Assembly (NCBI GenBank): GCA_964616405.1
Contig: CAZTRE010000002.1
Coordinates: forward strand, 1 to 64,000
Direction of reading: 5' to 3'
Length of the DNA stretch: 64,000 nt
DNA from: JAEDES01 sp964616405
GTDB taxonomy: Bacteria > Bacillota_I > Bacilli_A > RF39 > UBA660
Shown here: positions 53,099-62,059 of the stretch, in pieces
Position numbering within the stretch: the first letter of the stretch is position 1
Layout: every line of letters begins with the position of its first letter
Position numbers and translations under genes: made by a program
The notes under the pieces: generated by a model
What the model saw: the letters and a program-made list of their open reading frames with translations, nothing else
What the model was told of the DNA's origin: nothing
Databases searched by the model: none

Positions 53099-53256
53099 TA
53101 TTTTTTTAAACTTTCTAACTCTAATTTAGCAAGTAATAATTTCTTTTTTTTAATTGATAATTCTACTGCTTCTATTTTGGATAATAGTTTAGTATTTATT
53201 TCATCAAGTTTTTTTATTTCAGCATCTAGTTCTGCAAGAGTTTTATTTTTTGCCAT
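53098..53256 (-). CDS. Small coiled-coil protein overlapping the sigma factor gene
   Basis: A 52-residue, Lys/Leu-rich peptide (AKNKTLAELDAEIKKLDEI, then KIEAVELSIKKKKLLLAKLEL) that should form one long coiled coil. The ATG at 53256 lies inside the last codons of the sigma factor gene, with AAAGGA upstream; the frame also extends further into that gene, but without a good site. It is translationally coupled to the sigma factor, so it may bind it, for instance as an anti-sigma factor or partner. That role is inference. Confidence 0.55.
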   Translation of the reverse strand: MAKNKTLAELDAEIKKLDEINTKLLSKIEAVELSIKKKKLLLAKLELESLKK

Positions 53257-55372
53257 AAACTTTTCCTTTAGCTTGAGCATATTCTCCGACTTTAGTAGCG
53301 ATCTTGCCATCTAAATCTGCTTCTATTTGCTGTAATCTTACAAATTTATCATATAGTTCTACCGCTTGTTTTAATTTTTTGTTTTTTGTTTCGATTCGCT
53401 CTTCCATTGCAATGCATTCATCAGAGATATCTTTTATAAAATCATCCAATGTTTGATCGTCGCTTGTTGCGAGTTTGGTAATGATAGGATCTGGTTGTTG
53501 AGTTTCAGTAGGAACAGATGCTATTACTGGTTTTTTGTTGCTTGAACCATTTTCTATTGAGGCTTGATCTTTCTTAGAGATCCATCTTCTTAATTTTGGA
53601 ATGATAGTACTATATATTTTCGAGTATTCGTCTTTAGGAATCGGTATTTCTGTTACCAAGCCATATCCATCAGTAAACCGTTGTTGCAATAAACTAAACT
53701 CTTCTGGGGATAGTCGTGGGGCTAACGTTTTTGTAAACTCCTCTTCTGTAATATTTAAAGACGTAAGCAAGTCTTGTTTTGATTTTCTCATATTTATTTC
53801 TCCTTCTTTTTGTAATCTTTTAAGTTCTTTTTTATGATTGTATTTTGGATCAGCGACTTTTTCTCGTAAAGCTCGTAAGGTTTGAATGGCCTTGTCTGGG
53901 TCATCTGTATATTGAGCATATTGTTCTATTTTTGAAGATTTGATTATTTTTCTGAAAGCCAGTTTTTCATGTTGGTTTATAGCTTGGCGACTTACTCCAT
54001 AGCGTTTCGCGATAGTCTCCAATGATAATGGTGAATCCTGTCCCACCCCATAGCGGAGGAGCATTATTTCCATTTGCATTGGCGTTAGCCCAACTTCTGT
54101 TAAAATTTTGATTATTTCATGCGCGTTTATTTCTTCTATTATTTTATCATACTCGGAATCACTATCCATAACAATAAAATTTTCCAGTTCAGTATCAGAA
54201 TCATCATTTACCTTTCTATTAATGCTGACAGGTTCAAGTGATGCATATAATAAATCGAGCACTCTTTTTTCACTTATACCAACTAGTTGTGCTATTTCTG
54301 TAATGTTTGGTTCTCGTTTATTTTCATCAAAGAACTTTTCCTTAACTTTATTTATTTTCCTAATTTCGCCTTGAGCATGAACTGGTATTCGAACATTTCT
54401 CCCCGTATCTTCAACAGAACGATTTATTGATTGCCAAATCCAATAATATGCATAGGTGGAAAATTTAGTTTCTCTAGAACAATCAAATCTTTCAATGGCT
54501 GTCATTAAACCTAAGGTTCCTTCTTGAAAGAGATCCTCTAAAGGTAAACCTCTGCCTCGAAATTTTTTAGCAATACTTATAACTAATCTTAAATTACTAT
54601 TAATTAATAAGTCTTGCGCAGATTTGTTGCCTGTATGAGCTTTTTCTAGGAGTTCATAAGTCTTATCTTTATCTAATAATGGATGAGAACCTGCTAATTT
54701 GAAGAAGCATTTTACACTATCAGGAATATAGTTTTTATCTTCTTGGTAAGAGGTATCTTCTTCAAAGCCGTCGCCCTTCCCTTCAATTTGAAGAAGATCT
54801 TGTTGTGCTTCTAAGAATTCTTTTTCAATATCTTCATCATCTATATCAGTTAGAATTCCTTGTTGCATACAATAGGCTTGAAGAAAATTTTCTGTTTCCT
54901 CATCATATTCGGATATATCTCCTTTAGAAATCCTTTTTTGATCTTTATTATAAATTGCGGTTAAAGACTCTTTTAAGGGTTCAGCATCAGAGATTAAAGT
55001 CATTATTTCTTCAGGAGATAATGTATAATCAACAGCACTTAAAAATGAATTTAATTTATCCAGTGAATCAAGGGCTTTATTGTAGGTAGTTTTGATTGGA
55101 AAGGTTTCCTTTATATAATTTTTTATAATCGTAATATCTCCAGTTGCTAGTTTTTCTTTTATAAAAGTATGAATTGCGTCAATTACTTTTGGTTTAAAAA
55201 ATTCTATAGGACTTTTTAAATTATCTTCATCATAATGATTATCTTCTAAACATGATATAACAATTTGCTCATATGATGATTCAGATAATCCAGCAAATGA
55301 ATATAAATTAAATATTTTATCAAATGTTGGTTTTAGTTGATCGTAATAGTTATAGTCAGCTAAATTGTTCAT
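53243..55372 (-). CDS. Unusually large sigma-70 family factor (709 residues)
   Basis: A sigma-70 core is clear: region 1.2 (about 217-250), region 2 (254-330, with LRLVISIAKKFRGRGLPLEDLFQEG, and the -10-recognition helix STYAYYWIWQSINRSV), region 3 (335-385) and region 4 (415-482, helix-turn-helix SLETIAKRYGVSRQAINQHE). Around it lie about 215 extra N-terminal residues, helical and acidic, and 225 extra C-terminal residues that include a segment (530-600) like a second degenerate region 4, LSPEEFSLLQQRFTDGYG, and a final coil. It is not beside dnaG, unlike rpoD in Bacillus, so it may be an alternative sigma factor, or the primary one in a reworked form. The ATG at 55372 was chosen. Confidence 0.88.
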   Translation of the reverse strand: MNNLADYNYYDQLKPTFDKIFNLYSFAGLSESSYEQIVISCLEDNHYDEDNLKSPIEFFKPKVIDAIHTFIKEKLATGDITIIKNYIKETFPIKTTYNKALDSLDKLNSFLSAVDYTLSPEEIMTLISDAEPLKESLTAIYNKDQKRISKGDISEYDEETENFLQAYCMQQGILTDIDDEDIEKEFLEAQQDLLQIEGKGDGFEEDTSYQEDKNYIPDSVKCFFKLAGSHPLLDKDKTYELLEKAHTGNKSAQDLLINSNLRLVISIAKKFRGRGLPLEDLFQEGTLGLMTAIERFDCSRETKFSTYAYYWIWQSINRSVEDTGRNVRIPVHAQGEIRKINKVKEKFFDENKREPNITEIAQLVGISEKRVLDLLYASLEPVSINRKVNDDSDTELENFIVMDSDSEYDKIIEEINAHEIIKILTEVGLTPMQMEIMLLRYGVGQDSPLSLETIAKRYGVSRQAINQHEKLAFRKIIKSSKIEQYAQYTDDPDKAIQTLRALREKVADPKYNHKKELKRLQKEGEINMRKSKQDLLTSLNITEEEFTKTLAPRLSPEEFSLLQQRFTDGYGLVTEIPIPKDEYSKIYSTIIPKLRRWISKKDQASIENGSSNKKPVIASVPTETQQPDPIITKLATSDDQTLDDFIKDISDECIAMEERIETKNKKLKQAVELYDKFVRLQQIEADLDGKIATKVGEYAQAKGKVYGKK

Positions 55373-55440
55373 TATGATCACTTGCCTTTTTAAACATATA
55401 TTTATACTAACAAATTTTTATAATTCGTTCAAGAATTTTA

Positions 55441-55890
55441 TTAAATAAGTTGTTTTAGTAATTCGTCTGTTCCATAATCTAACTCTTGGTATGTTTGATT
55501 GAAATCTCCAGTATACCAAGGATCAGCTATATCCTTTTTTAAAGGAGTTTTATCTAATAATCTAAATATTTTATCTGAAGATGTTGTATTAAAAATATGA
55601 TTAGTATTTATAACGTTGTTTTTGTCCATACAAATAAAATAATCATATTTTGTATAGTCTGCTTCTTCTAAGCGAGTGGCCTGATGAGGCTCAAAAGGAA
55701 TGTTTTCTGTTTGGAGTTTTCTTTTTGCAGGTGGATACATATCATCTCCTGCTGTTTCATAAGAAGTAGCACGTGAGGTAATCAAGAACTCCTGTTCTTT
55801 GCCTTTAATACGTAATTTATTTTTCATTATATATTCTGCCATTGGAGATCTACAAATATTTCCTAGACAGACAAAACATATTTTTTTCAT
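55441..55890 (-). CDS. Low-molecular-weight protein-tyrosine/arginine phosphatase
   Basis: The 149-residue protein has the LMW-PTP P-loop CLGNICRS with catalytic Cys8 and Arg14, and the general acid aspartate in IADPWYTGDFN. In Bacillus such enzymes dephosphorylate tyrosine kinases (YwqE-type partners) or phosphoarginine (YwlE). The P-loop residue after Asn-Ile (Thr in YwlE) is Cys here, so tyrosine specificity is more likely. It lies 39 bp downstream of addA and may share its transcript. Confidence 0.92.
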   Translation of the reverse strand: MKKICFVCLGNICRSPMAEYIMKNKLRIKGKEQEFLITSRATSYETAGDDMYPPAKRKLQTENIPFEPHQATRLEEADYTKYDYFICMDKNNVINTNHIFNTTSSDKIFRLLDKTPLKKDIADPWYTGDFNQTYQELDYGTDELLKQLI

Positions 55891-55929
55891 TTTTGCTCCT
55901 TTTCATAATAAATGTAAATTATTTAATTA

Positions 55930-58900
55930 TTATTCTATAACTTCTCTAAACTCATTATCGATAATTGAATATAAATAACATCTTACTATCTTGTTAGTTT
56001 TTTCTTTTATAAATTTGCGATAACCATTTAATTGATTATCATAAGCTGAATCTGAAATGTTTTTTAATTTATAATCGATGATAATAATTTCATTGTCGTT
56101 TTCTATTAATAAGTCAATTATTCCGTGAGAATAAGTATTGTTTTCTAAATAAGTAAATTCATATTCTTTATACATATTAGAAGAAATATTCTCCATAATT
56201 AATGGTGTGTTTAAAAATAGTTCTATTCTTTCCTTAATTGGAGAAGATAAAAGACTTAATGCTTTCGTTGGATTCTTAAAATCAAGTTGTTCTAGAATTT
56301 CATGGACCTTAGTACCAAAATCCATCGTATCTTGCTCTTCTTTAGTAATCAAGTGAAGGGTTTCTTTAGAGTAATGCATCTCTTCAATGGTGTCTTCATT
56401 ATACAATAATTCTTCTACTTTTAGAGACACTGTTTCGTCTTTTAATTCGGTCTCTTCAGTCTTGGATGTTGAATTTTGATAGTCATGGGTTAACTTAATA
56501 TCCGTTTTTATTTCAAATGGTAAAAGTACAGAAAAAATACTTTTGATAATGGATAAGAAACTATTGTATTTACTACGTTCATATGATGGGACAAGATCAA
56601 AAACTTCAGCTGTTTCTTCTTGTTCTGGCATAACGATGATCATTTTTTCTTTAGCTCTAGTAAGGGCAACATATAGAAGTCTAATTTTTTCAGAAATTTC
56701 TTCTTTTTTGGTGGCTGATTTTAAAAGAGTTTTTAAAATAGTATCTTTAAACGATTCTTCAACCTTTTGAACTATTAAGCCATATTTATTATCGTAGATA
56801 ATTCTCTCTTTTAACTCCATCATATTGAACTTTCCAGAGAAGCCAGCAAAATAGCAAATTGGGAATTCAAGTCCTTTGGATTTGTGAATAGTCATGATTT
56901 TACAACTATTAGAGCTGGCTGTGTTCACTGAAAATTTCAAATCATAGTCTGCGGCAAATATCTCTTCTAAGTAAGAAGCAAAGTCATAAATAGTATTACC
57001 ATTTAGCTCAAAGTCTTTAATTAAATTGTAAAAATATTCAGTACGAATTCTAAATGATTTAACATTCCCTATAGTTAGAAGTTTTTCATCGTAATCAAAT
57101 TCATCTAAGATGTAGTATAAAAATTCTGATGGAGACATTAAATCAATATTTTCGATGACCTTTAAACATTTTTTATAAAGTGGCGTTTCAAAATAGTTTG
57201 AATTTATATGAATGTCGAATAATTCTTCGTCAGTTATTTTGAATAAATAACTTCTAGAAATAGATGTAAAACTATATTTAAATGTTTCATCAAAACGTTT
57301 TTCCTTAATACAAATTAGCAAATCTAATAAGTTTTTAATTACTAAAATATCTTGATCTTTGCGTAGGGCTTCATCTTTTATGATGGTTAAAGGAATATGA
57401 AGGTACTCAAAGATTTTTTTATATAAATCAAAATCTTTACTTTTATCTAGTAAAATTACAAAGTCTTTATATTCGATATTGCGAAGAATGCCACTGTCTT
57501 TATCAAATACTTGAAATTTATTGGTTATTTTATCTATGATGTCGTTACCAATTATAAAAGCTTCTTGTTCTTCTTTAGTAAATGGTTTTGGAACACTCTT
57601 ATATGTTAAAACATCTAAATTATAGTTTTGATTTGTATAGCCTTGTTCTAGGTAGGAATTATTTCCAAAAACCATACGATGGGATGCTTTGTAGTCAGCT
57701 CCGCCTATTTCATCATCCATGAATAAGTCAAATAGTAAATTTATATTATCAAGAACTTCTTTTCTAGAACGGAAATTTTTTACTAAGTCAATTTTGATAC
57801 CACCATCTGTATCACGATATGCATCATATTTATTTTTAAAGATGTATGGATTGGCATTTCGAAACCGATAAATTGATTGTTTAATATCGCCTACCATATA
57901 AACATTGTTGTTGGAAATAAGTGAAATAAACTTTTCTTGAGTATCAGAGGTATCTTGATATTCATCAACTAATATTTCGTTAAAAGCATCTGTTAGTTCT
58001 TGTCTAATATCAGGATAGTCATCAACTACTTTAATGGCTAATCTTGAAATATCAGTAAAGTTATATAGTTCATGCTCTTGTTTATAATTAGTTAATAAAG
58101 TATCTAATTCTTTAATAATGTCAATTATCATTTGAACGTTATCTTTTGTAGAAAGAATTTCTTCTTTCATTTCATCAGTTGTTTCATAGATGGCAAGAGA
58201 TTTTATTTCTTTAATTTGTTCACTGATAGTTTCCTTTATCTTTTTTCCTTCTTCGGCACTGCCACGAGGAGCAGGTTTAAGTTTAAAATCAAGAGAGGAA
58301 ACTATCTCTTCATAGGTTGTGGCATGAAGTAATTTATATAAAGCTTCTTCAATGCTAGCTACATAGTCCCCATCAAAATAATCATTTAAACTAGTAAGTA
58401 AATTTTTAATACTTTGACGATTTTGATCTATCAAATCTATATATTCTTGGATATAACTATTAATTTTTTCTTCAGTAAATTCTACTGTAAAATAATTAGC
58501 TAAATATATTTCTTTATCATATTTTAATTCAATCTTTTTATAGGCATTTAAAATATATTTTTTTAATTCTTTATCATCTTTTAAACAGAAATTATTAATA
58601 AGTTTCGTAAAGTTTTTAGTAGGCGAAAGATAATTTTTCTCCATTATCTCATCTAGAAGACGATTCTTTTCAATATCAATGACTACGTCATCAGTTATAG
58701 AAATAGTATTAGTAACATTTAGTTTGGTGTGGTACTTTTTAACGATTGATAATGCAAAAGAATCGAAGGTTGTGATGTAAGCGCTGTCAATTAAAGTAGC
58801 CTCTTCTTCGAGTCCGGAAGTTTTATTGATAGCTTTGCGGATACGTTCTTTCATTTCTGCGGCAGCGGCATTAGTAAAAGTTAAAACTAAAAGTTCGTTA

Positions 58901-59040
58901 ATGTGAATCCCACTTTTTAGTTTACGAAGAACTCGTTCAGTAAGGACCGCGGTTTTTCCAGAACCAGCACCGGCAGAAACAATAATATTTTTGCCTTCTA
59001 AGTTGATGGCATCTTGTTGCTCCTTAGTCCAATTTGGCAT
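55930..59040 (-). CDS. addA: ATP-dependent helicase/nuclease subunit A (AddA)
   Basis: AddA is the UvrD-type helicase and nuclease subunit of the RecBCD-equivalent AddAB complex, which resects double-strand breaks. The 1036-residue protein begins WTKEQQDAINLEGKNIIVSAGAGSGKTAVLTERV (Walker A near 20-27), has DEYQDTSDTQ, VGDIKQSIYRFRNA and VALTRAKEKMI helicase motifs, and ends with a RecB-type nuclease (IIDLLIENDNEIIIIDYKLK). It is shorter than Bacillus AddA (about 1230). Its ATG overlaps the addB stop by one base. Confidence 0.95.
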   Translation of the reverse strand: MPNWTKEQQDAINLEGKNIIVSAGAGSGKTAVLTERVLRKLKSGIHINELLVLTFTNAAAAEMKERIRKAINKTSGLEEEATLIDSAYITTFDSFALSIVKKYHTKLNVTNTISITDDVVIDIEKNRLLDEIMEKNYLSPTKNFTKLINNFCLKDDKELKKYILNAYKKIELKYDKEIYLANYFTVEFTEEKINSYIQEYIDLIDQNRQSIKNLLTSLNDYFDGDYVASIEEALYKLLHATTYEEIVSSLDFKLKPAPRGSAEEGKKIKETISEQIKEIKSLAIYETTDEMKEEILSTKDNVQMIIDIIKELDTLLTNYKQEHELYNFTDISRLAIKVVDDYPDIRQELTDAFNEILVDEYQDTSDTQEKFISLISNNNVYMVGDIKQSIYRFRNANPYIFKNKYDAYRDTDGGIKIDLVKNFRSRKEVLDNINLLFDLFMDDEIGGADYKASHRMVFGNNSYLEQGYTNQNYNLDVLTYKSVPKPFTKEEQEAFIIGNDIIDKITNKFQVFDKDSGILRNIEYKDFVILLDKSKDFDLYKKIFEYLHIPLTIIKDEALRKDQDILVIKNLLDLLICIKEKRFDETFKYSFTSISRSYLFKITDEELFDIHINSNYFETPLYKKCLKVIENIDLMSPSEFLYYILDEFDYDEKLLTIGNVKSFRIRTEYFYNLIKDFELNGNTIYDFASYLEEIFAADYDLKFSVNTASSNSCKIMTIHKSKGLEFPICYFAGFSGKFNMMELKERIIYDNKYGLIVQKVEESFKDTILKTLLKSATKKEEISEKIRLLYVALTRAKEKMIIVMPEQEETAEVFDLVPSYERSKYNSFLSIIKSIFSVLLPFEIKTDIKLTHDYQNSTSKTEETELKDETVSLKVEELLYNEDTIEEMHYSKETLHLITKEEQDTMDFGTKVHEILEQLDFKNPTKALSLLSSPIKERIELFLNTPLIMENISSNMYKEYEFTYLENNTYSHGIIDLLIENDNEIIIIDYKLKNISDSAYDNQLNGYRKFIKEKTNKIVRCYLYSIIDNEFREVIE

Positions 59041-61367
59041 TATAAATCACCTCCTAAAAACGATAAATCATCTACTTTATCTAAGTATTTTTGATCTTTT
59101 TCTTTCATAAAACATAAGTCTTTAAAATTACAAAATTCGCAAGCAATATTTTTTCCAGCATAAACTTTTGGGTTAATGTCAAAGTTAGCCGCTAATATTT
59201 CATCTGTCTTAGTTGAAATGTGATTTTTGGTATAAGTTATTAACTCATATAATAAGTCATTGGATATTGTTTTGACATAGGTTCCAAAGCCCTTTTCCTC
59301 AGTATAAGACATGCCTTTTATATATTCACTTTTTTCAAAAGTTGAATCGAATCTAGCAAGTAATGATGTATCAGAAGTCGCATAACCTTGAAGCATAAGG
59401 TTTTCTTTGTATATTGCCTCTTTATTTTTCTTAGGAGACCAAGTTGGATAATTGAAAAGAATATGTTGATAAAAAATCCCTGTAAAAATTGGGTTAGCAA
59501 AGACTTTAGAATAATGAATTAAATATAAATAAACAGGTAGTTGCATATGAAGACCATATTTCATTGGTTCAATATGCGTATCAATGAAACCAGTTTTGTA
59601 GTCAACTATTGTAAAATAAGTATCTTCTATTTTTTTATAGTACATTATCTTATCAATAGTGCCAGTAAAGATTACGGAAACATTTTTGTCTAACTCGATA
59701 TCTATTTTCTTTTCATATAATGCGTCATTATACCCAGTTAAAAGTTCTCGTTCTTTTAAGGTTTCAATTAAATGTAATAGGTCTTGTTTGATACGATGCA
59801 ATAGTAGTTTTTCTTTTAGAGATAGATCTCTTGTTTCTAAGTAAGTATGATATTCTTTTTCAAAGTCAAAGTTAGTCTTTTGGTATAGTTGTAAAATTCG
59901 GTGGTACATGGAACCAATAAAGGCAGCGAAGGAATCTTCGTATTTATCTAATTTTAAAACATATTTTATGTAATACTTAAAAGCACATTCATTATAAGCA
60001 TTAAGAGATGTATAGGATAACTTTAATGGATATGGTAAGTTAGTTAAATATGTATCGCTATTAATACCAGTAAAGGTATTAGAATATGTATTATAAGGAA
60101 TTTTATATGATGAGTATAGAGTCATTAAGAATTCGTCTTTTTCGCCATATAAATGATATTGATCGAGTTTTTCTGCTAAACGAAGCTGGTTGTATATATT
60201 TGAACTAGTAAATAAGTCTTTTGGAGGGTTAATTATTTCTAGGTTTAGTTCAGTTATTAAATTTGATTTATAAAAACTACTAAATGGAGAAGATAATTTG
60301 TATGATAAATATAAATTGTCTATCTGGCTTAATAAATAAATTAAAGTTTCTTTATTACGTTTATTCTTGTAAGCTGTATTATAAAGCAATACTTCATCTT
60401 TAATGGAATCACTAATATAATCAATATCTTTTTCCATTTTTGGAAAAATATCTTGATTGAAACCTAGAACGAATACATACTCATCACTTGAAAAGGTTTC
60501 TTCATAAATATCTTTTATGGAAATGGCATTTTGCACTTTTTTTGGAGAAATTGTTTTACGTTTTAATTTATCAATTAATATTTGTTTATAGGCCAAGGTT
60601 TTCGGATCTAGGGATGAAAGGTCTGCTAAAATATTAATGAGTTTACGATTAATTGGAGCCTTATTTTTGTCTTCTAAATCTAATTTATTAGTCTCTAAAA
60701 AATCTTTAACTACTTTAGTTCCATAAATAGAATTATGCATATCTAAATTGATTGGAATATTATAATAAGAAAAGAGTTTTTTTATTGTATAGAAGTAGTC
60801 ACTTGAAACATTCGTTAGATAAATTTTTTTTATATCTATCCCTTTTTTTAGTAATTCTATTATTTTTAAGCAGACATAATTCACTTCGTCTTCTAAGGTA
60901 TTACACTCTACTACTGGAGTATTTAATGTAGATGAAGGTATTTCTAATTTCGTATTAAGTATTTTTTCTTCATACTTTTCTAAATCATAATAGTTTCTGA
61001 CAATTATTTTTTTATTCTTTATATAATCTTTGAAGAAAGCATTCTCTATTAAAAAATTATTTTCTTTTAGTTCCATTTTTAAGTCTTTTAAGAATTTTAA
61101 TTTTGGGCTTTTATAATCCTTAGACTCATCTATAACATAAAGATTTTTTAAATAGACTTTGGCAACATCTAAATTATAATTATATTTAGTTAAAAGATAA
61201 TATAAGGCTTTTTCATCGTAGGTATACAAATAATTCTTCTTATATTCTTCTTTAGTCATAAATTTTATGTTATATAAATTTTTGTCTTTACTTAAAGTAT
61301 CTAAAATTTTTATTTTTTCTGTATTAGGACAAATAATTAGTAAGTTTTCATCTTTATATTCATTCAT
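59040..61367 (-). CDS. addB: ATP-dependent nuclease subunit B (AddB)
   Basis: AddB pairs with AddA and carries the second nuclease and an Fe-S cluster. The 775-residue protein is shorter than Bacillus AddB (about 1160) and lacks a Walker A motif, so the helicase-like part is inactive. The C-terminal PD-(D/E)XK nuclease is visible: YTSLNAYNECAFKYYIKYVLKLD (first cluster Cys), GTIDKIMYYKKI and FTIVDYKTG (catalytic Asp and Lys), and CEFCNFKDLC, which gives the other three cluster Cys. The ATG at 61367 follows GAAGGTGA. An identical start region is repeated across the gap at 61408-61507 as an assembly artefact. Confidence 0.92.
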   Translation of the reverse strand: MNEYKDENLLIICPNTEKIKILDTLSKDKNLYNIKFMTKEEYKKNYLYTYDEKALYYLLTKYNYNLDVAKVYLKNLYVIDESKDYKSPKLKFLKDLKMELKENNFLIENAFFKDYIKNKKIIVRNYYDLEKYEEKILNTKLEIPSSTLNTPVVECNTLEDEVNYVCLKIIELLKKGIDIKKIYLTNVSSDYFYTIKKLFSYYNIPINLDMHNSIYGTKVVKDFLETNKLDLEDKNKAPINRKLINILADLSSLDPKTLAYKQILIDKLKRKTISPKKVQNAISIKDIYEETFSSDEYVFVLGFNQDIFPKMEKDIDYISDSIKDEVLLYNTAYKNKRNKETLIYLLSQIDNLYLSYKLSSPFSSFYKSNLITELNLEIINPPKDLFTSSNIYNQLRLAEKLDQYHLYGEKDEFLMTLYSSYKIPYNTYSNTFTGINSDTYLTNLPYPLKLSYTSLNAYNECAFKYYIKYVLKLDKYEDSFAAFIGSMYHRILQLYQKTNFDFEKEYHTYLETRDLSLKEKLLLHRIKQDLLHLIETLKERELLTGYNDALYEKKIDIELDKNVSVIFTGTIDKIMYYKKIEDTYFTIVDYKTGFIDTHIEPMKYGLHMQLPVYLYLIHYSKVFANPIFTGIFYQHILFNYPTWSPKKNKEAIYKENLMLQGYATSDTSLLARFDSTFEKSEYIKGMSYTEEKGFGTYVKTISNDLLYELITYTKNHISTKTDEILAANFDINPKVYAGKNIACEFCNFKDLCFMKEKDQKYLDKVDDLSFLGGDL

Positions 61368-61562
61368 ATGGTTCACCTTCTTTTATTATATAATTTTTTA
61401 ACACTTGNNNNNNNNNNNNNNNNNNNNNNNNNNNNNNNNNNNNNNNNNNNNNNNNNNNNNNNNNNNNNNNNNNNNNNNNNNNNNNNNNNNNNNNNNNNNN
61501 NNNNNNNTTTATATTCATTCATATGGTTCACCTTCTTTTATTATATAATTTTTTAACACTTG
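61353..61562. other. 100-N scaffold gap flanked by a 55-nt duplication (addB upstream region)
   Basis: Bases 61353-61407 and 61508-61562 are the same 55-nt sequence around 100 Ns (61408-61507). The second copy repeats the addB start codon and ribosome site. Merging the copies leaves an ordinary promoter region, with a TATAAT and TTGTTC at 17-bp spacing, upstream of addB. Confidence 0.95.
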
Positions 61563-61580
61563 GAACAAGTCAAAAAGAAA

Positions 61581-61601
61581 ACGAGTATCGCTGATACTCG
61601 T
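61581..61601 (-). terminator. Terminator of the small membrane protein gene
   Basis: ACGAGTATC/GATACTCGT forms a nine-base-pair stem with a three-base loop, followed by a T-rich run on the minus strand. It closes the unit ending at 61667. Confidence 0.9.
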
Positions 61602-61666
61602 TATAGCTATATTATATAGCTATATTATTATATTGTTTTAGATAAATAATTTATTAAAATTATAAA

Positions 61667-62041
61667 TTATGATTCCGCCTGAAACCCATCTGATGCCTCA
61701 ATTGGCTTAGTTATTTTGGAAGTGGATTTATTAGGATCCCACTTCTTTAAGACTTCAATTTCTATAGAAATATCTTCAACTGATGTGCCATCTTCTTGAG
61801 ATTTTACATTTGCAATAATAACATCTTTTTGTAAAGCAAGATCAATTATGTAATTTGTCGTAGTGTAATGATACTCATTTCCAATATAGACCATTGCTTT
61901 TTCATAAAGCTCTTCTTCTGATATTTCGTTTGATGGTGTTGGACTAATTTCTTCTTTACGAATTGTAAAAAATATGGCGATGCTAATCATAATTAAACCA
62001 ATAACAACAAGTATTATTGACAATATTTTCTTTTTTTTCAT
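61667..62041 (-). CDS. Small single-pass membrane protein, 124 residues
   Basis: The protein has a Lys-rich start (MKKKK), one membrane helix (about 6-27), and a 95-residue polar domain predicted to be outside the cell, containing YEKAMVYIGNEYHYTTTNYIIDLA and ISIEIEVLKKW. I do not recognise the domain. It lies 18 bp downstream of the Cys-rich surface protein gene and ends at a strong terminator, so the two form a unit and the products may act together at the cell surface. Confidence 0.72.
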   Translation of the reverse strand: MKKKKILSIILVVIGLIMISIAIFFTIRKEEISPTPSNEISEEELYEKAMVYIGNEYHYTTTNYIIDLALQKDVIIANVKSQEDGTSVEDISIEIEVLKKWDPNKSTSKITKPIEASDGFQAES

Positions 62042-62059
62042 ATTGGGTTCCTTTCATAT

